From positions 1 to 64,000 of the forward strand of contig BLAL01000178.1 of NCBI GenBank assembly GCA_015698045.1: a stretch of 64,000 nucleotides of DNA, in the 5' to 3' direction. Below, piece by piece: positions 56,707 through 64,000 of this stretch (positions are counted from its first letter, which is position 1; each line of letters opens with the position of its first letter). Source of the stretch: Rhizophagus clarus. Its lineage: Eukaryota; Glomeromycota; Glomeromycetes; Glomerales; Glomeraceae. The translations under genes and the position numbers were made by a program. Under the pieces are notes generated by a model that saw only the letters and a program-made list of their open reading frames with translations, ran no database searches and was not told the DNA's origin.

Positions 56707-57118
56707 AATTGACCTTTTAACTCAAGATTTACAACTAGAACTTCCTTTTGAAAATGGAGATTTAATACTACCCTATGATGAAGCTGCTCCTTTTGATGAA
56801 CAATTTAAAAATGCTTATGCTGCATTACAACGATCAATTCAATTGAAAGAACGATTAAACTCACTAATCAATGCTTATTATATTGGAAAATTATTAAATA
56901 GTTTAGAAACTAAAGCTCAACAATTTAGATATAAGCAAAAATTAACTAGTCATTATACGAGAATGTCAGAAAATGTCTTTGATATATTTGAATATCAACC
57001 AATTAAAATACTTGGTACTTTTTATATTACTGCGCAAATAGCAAGAAAAATAAATAGAAGTCAGGTGAAACAGTTACGAGAAATAATGCAAGGATTATTG
57101 GATCAAAATTCTTTATAA
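56684..57118 (+). CDS. Accessory ORF downstream of pol (144 residues), shared with a second retrotransposon
   Basis: An intact frame starts with ATG 56684, overlapping the end of the integrase in a different frame. The protein is mostly helical (NAYAALQRSIQLKERLNSLI; AYYIGKLLNSLETKAQQFRY) with a following FDIFEYQPIKILGTFYITAQ segment. The same arrangement of residues (AFYLGKLIE, HYYQTAIRTYYIFEINSFQI, MGTQEITLSMIRRLT) occurs in the minus-strand ORF at 63260-63670, next to another LTR. Conservation in two elements argues for a function. Family unknown. Confidence 0.65.
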   Translation: MEFPNNRLIDLLTQDLQLELPFENGDLILPYDEAAPFDEQFKNAYAALQRSIQLKERLNSLINAYYIGKLLNSLETKAQQFRYKQKLTSHYTRMSENVFDIFEYQPIKILGTFYITAQIARKINRSQVKQLREIMQGLLDQNSL

Positions 57119-57369
57119 TTACATCATAATTTATTGGAAAATTTATTGATTGGATTAAATAAATCAAGCTTAAATTAATTTAATTAATTGACGCAAGTAT
57201 GATCTACAAAAATAGAAATTAGTAATGATGGCAGATCCAAATTTAACTTAGTGTTAATTTTAGTTTCACAAATGATCAGCAAAAATACGTGACTTAACTC
57301 CCCAAAATAATTTAATAGAAAACAGAAAATTTTATAAAAATTTATTAGGAAAAAGAAAAGAAGAAAAAT
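57119..57369. other. AT-rich gap in the Ty3 element
   Basis: Between the accessory ORF and the antisense ORF; nothing recognised. Confidence 0.4.
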
Positions 57370-57843
57370 CTAAATAGTAGATAGTAGTTCTAAATTATTT
57401 TCTCTCATATATGTTTCATAATTGGAAATAATTTCTTTTGCCTCATTAGCCCTTTTATGTTCCCTTTCATGTCGTACCTTTCAACCTTCCCTTTCCCTCC
57501 TATACCGCTCCTTATCCTTAGTTAATGAAAATACTTGTTCTCGTAAATCTCTATTAAACCTTGCTAACTCCTTATAATGGCCAAGTTCCCCATTTTTCTG
57601 ATTTATTTCTTGTTGTAATTTCTCTACTTCTTCTTCTTTCGTTACAAAAAGCTCTCCAGCAACTTCTAAAGCTTGTTGAGCCAAGCCTTCACTTTTTTGA
57701 GGATTATCAATACCTTTTCTTCAGAAATGCCTTCTTCTGACGGCCTTACTTGGTTTATTATGTTTTTTTTTGTTATTTTGGCCTCGAGAGGCGCGCGAAC
57801 TGCGAAGTTTTCGACGAGCAACATTGGTGTCAGTGCGAGTCAT
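57370..57843 (-). pseudogene. Antisense ORF of the Ty3 element: basic N-terminus plus coiled coil
   Basis: From ATG 57843 one frame of 157 codons runs to TAG 57370-57372, interrupted only by TGA at 57721-57723 and 57481-57483. The N-terminus is strongly basic (VARRKLRSSRASRGQNNKKK), like a nuclear localisation or nucleic-acid-binding tail. A coiled coil follows (KEEEVEKLQQEINQKNGELG; SLTKDKERYRREREG). It lies between the accessory ORF and the 3' LTR, on the opposite strand. Function unknown. Confidence 0.55.
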
Positions 57844-58242
57844 ATTGAAAATTAATGAAGAAAAAAAAAAGAGATGAAGATGATTTTGAAATAGTGCGAC
57901 ATTGATGAAAATTTAAATGAAGAAACTTCCCAGAAATTACCACCAAAAATCAAACTGAATTTTATCAGAATTTACCAACACTTTTCCACTAATTTGCAAT
58001 CCCATAATTCTAACAAATTCAAAAATTGGTATAAATATGAGTCCATCATCAACACAAAATCACCGTCACATATACTCAGTCATTCCTGACCAAAATGATC
58101 GACTTTTATGCCTCGCTAATTTCAGGCTTCAGCACGAATTCCCTTCAGGGGCCTCTTAGCTTGGTATATCACAAGTGACCTCCATGTACTAGCGGGTTGG
58201 ATGTGTAGTGTGAAAAGAAGAATTTTCAACGGAGTTCAAACT

Positions 58243-58257
58243 AAAGAAGGGGAGAAC
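58243..58257 (+). promoter_or_regulatory. Polypurine tract before the 3' LTR
   Basis: AAAGAAGGGGAGAAC stands directly before the 3' LTR start TGTTGG, the expected primer site for plus-strand DNA synthesis. Confidence 0.75.
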
Positions 58258-58703
58258 TGTTGGTGTAGTAATCACGTGATATTGTGGCAAAGTATATAGA
58301 GCCGCCTAAGCTAAAGCCATCATAGCCTGTTATTTTTGATATTTTTGATTTATTTGATATATCAGTTTTATTTGATTTATCTGATTTATTTGATTTAATT
58401 GATTTATTTTATTTATTTGATTTATTAGTTTTATTTGATATATTAGATTTATTTGTTATATTTTTAAATATATTTTATTTTGTATAAATATCCTGAAATT
58501 TCTTTTTAGTTGAAAAAATATCAAAGAGTGTAATAACAAAGTTATAATAACAAGTTCATATAATTAATAAATAAATTCTTTTACCTTATAAACGAACTGT
58601 CTCTTTATGAATAGTGTGTCTTGTTGATTGGACTTGAGACATATCTATTGCATCCCTGTCTCCAAGTCATAGTTACCTGATCGATGAACTGACCAGAGTA
58701 ACA
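58258..58703 (+). repeat. 3' LTR of the Ty3 element
   Basis: 446 bp, TGTTGGTGTAGTAATCACGTG .. CCAGAGTAACA. It contains repeated TTTGATTTATTTGATTTA words and CACGTG. It is intact, unlike the 5' LTR. Confidence 0.9.
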
Positions 58704-58993
58704 ACATTACATTCTGGCCAGCTTTGAGGATGTAATACTTTTTTCTGAGCCATAGTTTTACATTTCTTTCTATTTAACGAATTCTCATAAACCTCTAATG
58801 TGTGTCTCAAATAAGATTCAATTCGTTCAGACTTTCCAAAAATAGATTCTAATGGAATAGGATCTTTAGAATAGTGCAAGAGTTTTTCACACGCTCTCTT
58901 AACAAGACTTTCAGGTAGTCTATCAATAATATGTTTATAGTCAGAATGAAACATTTTATTAGGTATAGTTTTGCGCAAAAAAAAAGTTTGCAT
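58704..58993 (-). pseudogene. 5' half of the coiled-coil gene split by the Ty3 element
   Basis: The frame starts near 58993 (MQTFFLRKTIPNKMFHSDYK) and runs through HIIDRLPESLVKRACEKLLH and KKVLHPQSWPECNV to the insertion point. The next residues of the apparent ORF come from the LTR. It continues at 44537. The protein belongs to the Polinton-like element; family unknown. Confidence 0.7.
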
Positions 58994-59136
58994 GCAAAAT
59001 AGTCTATAGCATATAGCACTATAGATTTACGTGCCTATATTACGAATTGCATCACATCTGATAGGAGATTGGTTAGGCTCCTAAAGGATGGTCACCAGAC
59101 TAGTCACAGGTCAGGTAAGTAATTTTTGTGATACTG

Positions 59137-59343
59137 ATAGCAAATTTTTTATTAGTTCATTCTATATTTGTTTATCTTCTAATTTCGCAATTCTGGCCTT
59201 AAGCTCAGTATTCTCAACTCTAATTTTATCATTCTCAGCTTTAATTTTATTGTTCTCAGCCTTAATTTTATCATTCTCAGTCGAGAACCTGGCAATAGAA
59301 CTTCTTAAGAATAATAGTACATCTATGGACAAAGATGCTAAAG
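59137..59343 (-). CDS. Coiled-coil segment with ENDKIKAEN repeats
   Basis: Directly downstream of the nuclease-like gene, in another frame, the minus strand encodes heptad-like repeats (TENDKIKAENNKIKAENDKI, then RVENTELKARIAKLEDKQI) and stops at TAG. Such ENxELKxRIAKLE stretches are, from memory, common at protein ends in Rhizophagus. It may have been a C-terminal part of the upstream gene after a frameshift. Confidence 0.45.
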
Positions 59344-60140
59344 CTAAAGAATTATCTCATCTATAATTTCACAGTACTGGTCAGTAGTATCCCAAAATCT
59401 GGCACTCATTCTCACATTTTTAAACTCCTTGTCATGCCAAAAATGGATGACATTTAATCCTTTTTCTTGGAGCTTCTCAGATGGCCAATACAGATTAGTT
59501 ACAACATAATCTTTACGGGAAAAGTGTATGATCCAGATCTTTCAGAGATGGAGTTGCTCTTCATACTTGAATACTTGTTCGAAATGGCCTTCTAGTTTCG
59601 GAATTGATGCCATCGCCAATAATTCAAGGAGACCTTCCAGATGGAGACTATTGGACTTCTTTATAGTTAGATCGCAATAGAGGTGATGGTAGTCCCCATC
59701 ATCACAAACTTGTTCGAGATGCCATTGACCAGTGATCTCATATCCATAGATCTTCCTTAACCAATTCACTAAGACCTGGTACATCTCTGCATCATATGTA
59801 CTTTCTCTTGGAACTTTGATATAATGTTCAGAATTCACATACAAATGATTGGAACATTTGTATGAGCAGGAGGATTCTAGTGCTATTATACCTTGGTCAA
59901 AATCACGTACTGCGGTCTTTAAAATCTCCAAAATGTCTATAGATTTATTATTCTGTAATGGGACATCTGCAGGAACATCCAAAACTTTACTAATACTTCT
60001 TTTTTTAGAGACAGGAGCAGATGAATCTGACTTTAGAAGAGCCGGCTTCTTTATTATCTCTTTTTATAGGTTAGAAGTATCGGCTAAAGGTTTGCAACCT
60101 TTTTTTCCACTAACCTATATAAAAATAGACCCCCTCAGTA
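59344..60140 (-). pseudogene. PD-(D/E)XK-like nuclease family protein
   Basis: The frame includes ALESSCSYKCSNHLYVNSEH, then YDAEMYQVLVNWLRKIYGYE, HHLYCDLTIKKSNSLHLEGL and LEGHFEQVFKY, a stop at 59542-59544 (TGA), then IWIIHFSRKD, LYWPSEKLQEKGLNVIHFWH and NVRMSARFWD, ending TAG 59344-59346. Glu in AEMY, Asp in YCDLTI and the following Lys fit a restriction-nuclease-like core. I recognise the pattern as a large protein family of Rhizophagus genomes, associated there with Crinkler-like and mobile proteins. The 5' end is uncertain (an in-frame TAA lies near 60067). Position after the split gene puts it in the Polinton-like element. Confidence 0.55.
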
Positions 60141-60423
60141 GTAAGTATCATCATTGGGGATAATGGAATAAAAAAATAATATTTTTTAGAATGGCGATAC
60201 CAGAAATAAATGACCATATGGTCAAAAGACCCGCCCAGAACACGAAATATTATTCACTATACTTTTATTGAAAGGAAGGTACATAACCGAATTCTCCTCC
60301 AGAAATAGTAGACTTTTGTCAAAAAGTATCGCTAAATAATTTCACAACATCTAATAAAATGAATATACTAAAGCACTGCAATAACCGAGGGCTTATATAT
60401 CTTCAAGTGAAAGCTTCTTGTGC

Positions 60424-61026
60424 TTAACATACCATATCTAAAAAATGCATGTTTGGGGCTGTGAAATGAAAAATGCATATCTTTTTATTTAGTAAGAGAT
60501 TTCTAACAACTTCAAGGATCTCCTGCGAGGCCATAGGATCATCACAAAAAATATATAATGTATTATAAAAAACTGTATATATCTCGTTTCTTTTAGTAGG
60601 TCCAAACATATTGGTCGACCAGGATATGAAATGCTGAAGAGACCATACTCCACACGGAAAGAGCCAAAAGTATTCAATTTTGCCTTTTTCAGAGGCTCTT
60701 GATTTTTCTCTAAATATCTTAGCTTATTTTTCAAGCTTCATAGCAGGTCCCTATTTCATACCATCCTTCATAAACTTTTTTTTGGTCATGTCTGGGAAGA
60801 TCTGACCATCTATTTTCTTTTTACGAAGGATCTTAAAATCGTCTTCATCAAGATTTATGTTTAAGTTACGTAAGAAATTAATGAGGGTCTCGGTAGGACC
60901 CAGAAATATATATATAGGGGTCAGGTGACTAAAAAAACATTTACTATGAGCTGTACGCAAGGGTTTTTTATATGAGTGGTACGCAAAATTGACACCTGAT
61001 ATTGAAAATCCTGCAAAAATACGCAA
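60424..61026 (-). pseudogene. Unknown protein near the right end of the Polinton-like element
   Basis: One frame of about 200 codons from 61026 to 60424, with stops TAG at 60751 and TAA near 60733. Segments: THLTPIYIFLGPTETLINFL-like (HLTPIYIFLGPTETLINFLR), NINLDEDDFKILRKKK, EYFWLFPCGVWSLQHFISWS and VFYNTLYIFCDDPMASQEIL. No family recognised. A replication-initiation or structural role cannot be judged. Confidence 0.45.
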
Positions 61027-61030
61027 TTAA

Positions 61031-61500
61031 AATTCCAAACCTTAAGGTCACATTTATTATATAACGAATTATTATTTACTAATGAAAAATTATATTGATA
61101 AACCAGTTCAATCAGATACTCTTCAGTTGTCCAGATTATAGTTTTTAATCCAGACCGAAATATTCGGTCCGAGTTTCAGATTACAATATAATCCGGTTTG
61201 AATTAAATGGACCAGACCAGGTCTGAACAGGTTTTAATAAATTTAGCGATTTTTTTTTTAATTATTTCATTGTTTGTTCATTTTTAATAAAAAAAAATCG
61301 TTTTTACGTTTTTATTAAAAAAATCTTTTTTAAATTAATCAATAAAAAAAATAATAATAATAAATAAACGGTTTTAATAATAAAAAATAAGTTCACAAAA
61401 GAAATTGTACATGAGATTTAAATTATAAACCATTTAATACAATATTTTATTATTCATAACATGCGTTTATACCCTTCCACCCCTCTACCCAACTACCTCT
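61031..61500. other. AT-rich sequence with a GACCGAAATATTCGGTC palindrome
   Basis: GACCGAAATATTCGGTC near 61160 is a perfect 17-bp palindrome, followed by CCAGACCAGGTCTG. The words may belong to a degenerate mobile-element end. No gene seen. Confidence 0.4.
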
Positions 61501-61504
61501 TAAC

Positions 61505-61930
61505 CCGGCTACCCTCATCAAAGCCGGCACCTATAAAACAAACAAATAAGAACATTAGTAAATGTTCTTTGTAACAAAAGTAAAATAACTTTCCCTCCCA
61601 GTAACTCTTACACCACTCTTACCCGGTCTAATTCTAAATTCAAGCCAGTACCTACAAAAAAAGAAAAAAAAACTGAATGTTAGTAACGTTCTTATATCAA
61701 TATTAATTACTAAATAAAAACCCCATACAGCTGCAAGTTTAATTATTTATTATATACTAGTTTTTTTAACTAACACCTCCAGCACCTCTAAATAACAATA
61801 CATTTGAGTTTTATCCTCATTTACCCTTCCCATTCGAAATTACCTTCAAGAGTGGTGCTAGAAAGGCTTGCTCTTATAAAAAAAGAAAAGAGAAGAATGT
61901 TAGTAACGTTCTTATATTAAATATAATAAC
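61505..61930 (-). repeat. Microexon group D: three intron-exon units, minus strand
   Basis: Candidate exons are 61872-61844 (29 nt; acceptor TTTTATAAG, donor GTAATT), 61651-61623 (29 nt; acceptor TTTTTTTGTAG, donor GTAAGAG) and 61530-61505 (26 nt; acceptor TTTTATAG, donor GTTAAG). Upstream of the acceptors lie AAGAACGTTACTAACATTC (twice) and GAACATTTACTAATGTTC, again branch-point motifs inside inverted repeats. Frames could not be settled because the exons are short and differ. Confidence 0.5.
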
Positions 61931-62617
61931 CTTTTTATATTACCCTTCAGAATATCCAGCAAGAAAGTCCAAGGTGGTCGAAATCTAATACATAGAAATA
62001 AAACACGAATTATAGTATGTCCAGAAGCGTTCCAGACTTCCAGTAGCGTTCCTAAAGAAAAGAAGTGAATACCTTTCGTCAATATACTTGACTAAAGGTC
62101 AAATTTTTATGTATTTTTTATTTTTTTTAAAACATTAGAGTGATGAATTTTTTTTTTCTAATGAAAATGTTTTATAAAAAAGATTAAACTGATCGAATCA
62201 TATGATCGATACCCAGGTATTATAATCGGCCTTCAATAGAAAGATATTTGACCAGACCTTATATTTTTTTATAAAAAATTTTTTCTGATTAATACCACGA
62301 AATAAAAAAAAATCCAAACATTTTGGATTTTTTTTATTTTTTTTTTTCAGGTGTGCATCGGACATGTAAAAGCTTTATAGATTAAATGATATTTCATATT
62401 TTATTACATATAATTATATAATATATATATATAATCGGCCAAATTTAGACCAAAATACGCAAACTGAATTTCTTACATATAAAAATTTTAAAAATAAATA
62501 CGCAATCTAATAACCTAACCATGGACAAAAAAATCCTAAATTATACGCAAATCAAAATCTTACTCCGCCTAACTCTACTATGATGATGACGCATCAGTAG
62601 ACCCTACCCCTGTATAT
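61931..62617. other. AT-rich non-coding sequence
   Basis: No gene. The word ATACGCAA occurs at 62455, 62500 and 62555 as well as at about 60954, 60985 and 61018, so part of this may be the displaced end of the Polinton-like element. Confidence 0.35.
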
Positions 62618-63228
62618 ATTGTTATCTTGGCAAATGTAAAGGACTGAAACTTTACACGATATCCAAAATAACAGGAGTTTAACTCTGGTAAGAACTTTAA
62701 CACGTGATATAATAAATTCTGAAGGCAAACGTTTATAATAAAATAAGATAAGAATAGTGAAGTTTATTAAGAAATAAAGAAATACGTTATAACTTTAGTT
62801 AATGGATTGATTCTTTTGTTGGCAAGAATAATCCAAAGAAATTATCTTTTGTTGCAGATAAAATCTTAGTAATAACTAAAGAAATAAAATTACAAAGATA
62901 AAAGTTAAATAACCAACTACTACGACCCTACTTTACCTACAACTCATTCAATCACTATATATAATAAAATAATAATAACAAAAATATAATAAATAAAATA
63001 TATAATATAAATATAACAAATAAAATAAATCTAACAAATATAATAAATTATATTAATCATATTAATCAGATTGATCATATTATTATGATCATCATGATTA
63101 TTATGATTATTACAACTATCATGATCGTCCTAACTATTACAACTATTACGACTATTATAACTATTGCGACTATTATGATTATTACGATTATTATAACTAT
63201 TATGATTAAGCAATTTTTAACTTCAACA
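62618..63228 (-). repeat. LTR of a second retrotransposon, minus strand
   Basis: The boundary at 63228 is well supported: on the minus strand a polypurine tract (AAAGGAGGGGGAAG) is followed by TGTTGAAGTTAAAAATTGC. The other boundary is approximate. The LTR contains a degenerate ATTATGATTATTACAACT repeat (63045-63210). Confidence 0.6.
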
Positions 63229-63259
63229 CTTCCCCCTCCTTTAGAGTGAACCCTGTGAA

Positions 63260-63670
63260 CTAAATTTCAATAATTAAAGAGTGATATTGTTGAGAAGTTA
63301 ATCGTCTAATCATAGAAAGAGTAATCTCCTGTGTTCCCATTATTTGAAAAGAATTAATTTCAAAGATATAATAAGTACGAATAGCAGTTTGATAATAATG
63401 GTCAGAAATATCCTTTTTTGCTAATTTTTGAATAATTGGACAGGATTCAATTAATTTTCCCAAGTAAAAAGCATAGGTCAATGCTGTTTTTCGTTGTTTT
63501 AACCGTTGTGCTCTTAATAGACATTTATATGTAATGGAAATTTTTGACTTATCATCCATAGTTTCATTGTATGGTGGACCCATAAGTTCTATATTTACTT
63601 GACCAATATTTGATAAATCTTCACAAACTCGCTGAAAATTTTCTACCATTTTGTTAAAAATATAATTCAA
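63260..63670 (-). CDS. Accessory ORF of the second retrotransposon (136 residues)
   Basis: An intact frame from 63670 (MNYIFNKMVENFQRVCEDLS) to 63260. It is related to the ORF at 56684-57118 (shared A-[YF]-Y-[IL]-GKL, then HYY/HYT, then a FEI/FEY..I-[ML]-GT segment). It stands between the LTR and degraded pol-like sequence, the same relative place. Function unknown. Confidence 0.6.
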   Translation of the reverse strand: MNYIFNKMVENFQRVCEDLSNIGQVNIELMGPPYNETMDDKSKISITYKCLLRAQRLKQRKTALTYAFYLGKLIESCPIIQKLAKKDISDHYYQTAIRTYYIFEINSFQIMGTQEITLSMIRRLTSQQYHSLIIEI

Positions 63671-64000
63671 TTATTACTTATTATTCCTTTAAATAAGTTT
63701 TTAATATTCTTGTCGATCATTTTCAATATGTTGTACTAATTAATTATCATCGTACAAAATTATTTTTCCAAAATTAGGCTTTTCCAAATTAGGATAACAA
63801 GATAGACGCGTCCATTAATTTAATTACCATTCTATTTTATTCCCCTTTAAGTAAATAAGACCGTTTTTACTACCATTTAATTGAAATCTAATTTTAGTTC
63901 ATTATACTCCTTATTAATTAACTTCCTTTTTCAAATTGACTTATGATAATCACTATTACTTCTCCACTTTAATTACTACTTCTAGAACAAGTCCATAAGA
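63671..64000 (-). pseudogene. Degraded pol C-terminus of the second retrotransposon
   Basis: The minus strand shows a degraded frame with LSCYPNLEKPNFGKIILYDD and LVQHIENDRQEY separated by TAA codons. Its position suggests the end of pol. The element continues beyond the window. Confidence 0.3.

Larger units (their letters stand above)
44538..58703 (+). mobile_element. Ty3-type LTR retrotransposon, with nested insertions
   Basis: LTRs are 44538-44684 plus 49752-50051 (5', 447 bp) and 58258-58703 (3', 446 bp), both TG..CA. ACAT (44534-44537 and 58704-58707; a fifth T is ambiguous) is the target duplication. A TGG-type primer site follows the 5' LTR and a purine tract precedes the 3' LTR. The order gag, protease, reverse transcriptase, RNase H, integrase is that of Ty3/gypsy elements. 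The LTRs differ by 13 transitions. Extra features are an accessory ORF after pol and an antisense ORF before the 3' LTR. Confidence 0.9.
32200..61030. mobile_element. Polinton/Maverick-like element, decayed and interrupted by a Ty3 element
   Basis: Family B DNA polymerase, rve-type integrase and A32/FtsK-like packaging ATPase occur together, with several small genes on both strands packed closely. This is the gene set of Polintons. The element is interrupted by the LTR retrotransposon at 44,538-58,703, after which its genes continue to about 61.0 kb. Without the insertion it would measure roughly 14-15 kb. No terminal inverted repeat could be assigned at either end, so the limits are approximate. 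No double-jelly-roll capsid gene was recognised; instead a Gag/protease-like gene is present. Confidence 0.7.

Noticed and set aside
62618..63228. Possible tRNA or structured RNA in the ACTATTACGACTATTATAACT region
   Set aside because: It is a degenerate triplet-type repeat inside an LTR; no cloverleaf or box sequences were seen.

Overview
The window looks like nuclear DNA of an arbuscular mycorrhizal fungus (Glomeromycotina, Rhizophagus-like). It is very AT-rich, introns have fungal GTAAGT/GTATGT donors with TACTAAC-type branch points, and almost everything recognisable is a transposable element or a protein family that I know as abundant in Rhizophagus. The genus is inferred from memory of families, not from a search. 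I found no rRNA, tRNA, CRISPR array or ordinary housekeeping gene.

Layout. 0.36-4.14 kb: a very large inverted repeat whose left arm holds about 600-bp tandem units. 4.3-7.9 kb: a decayed tnp2-like (CACTA/Plavaka type) transposase gene with three introns. 8.6-10 kb: duplicated intron-like units and a foldback. 10-13.8 kb (minus): a broken D5-type SF3 helicase gene with a small protein gene downstream; an 845-bp inverted-repeat element with a TAATAT target duplication sits inside the helicase gene. 14.4 kb: hAT transposase fragment. 15.1-16.3 kb and 18.4-20.7 kb: two plus-strand arrays of tandem microexons, with a 1.6-kb pyrimidine-only stretch directly after the first. 21.2-29.9 kb (minus): a LINE with ORF1 and ORF2 (endonuclease, reverse transcriptase, RNase H).

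From about 32.2 to 61.0 kb lies a Polinton/Maverick-like element: zinc-finger protein, family B DNA polymerase, coiled-coil membrane protein, HTH protein, a Gag-like/CCHC/aspartic-protease gene, a coiled-coil gene, an integrase that runs in one frame into a PD-(D/E)XK-like domain, an A32/FtsK-type packaging ATPase, a split coiled-coil gene, a nuclease-like gene and an unknown gene. A 14.2-kb Ty3-type LTR retrotransposon (44,538-58,703) is inserted in one of these genes; its 5' LTR is itself split by a 5.07-kb insertion (44,685-49,751) that carries a third, minus-strand microexon array and a further microexon/pyrimidine-tract locus. 61.5-61.9 kb holds a fourth small microexon group. The right edge (about 62.6-64 kb) is the LTR end of a second retrotransposon on the minus strand.

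Two things deserve most attention. First, several loci on both strands consist of tiny repeated exons bounded by consensus splice sites, and in most of them the branch-point motif lies at the centre of an inverted repeat (AACGTT-ACT-AACGTT type). In the 15-kb array the exons are 45 nt, share one open frame and end in a stop in the terminal exon. Second, the Polinton-like element carries a retroviral-type Gag/protease module oriented divergently from its integrase, with only about 30 bp between the two starts. Most genes here are broken by in-frame stop codons, and the two LTRs of the Ty3 element differ by 13 transitions and no transversions, so transition-type mutation seems to dominate decay.
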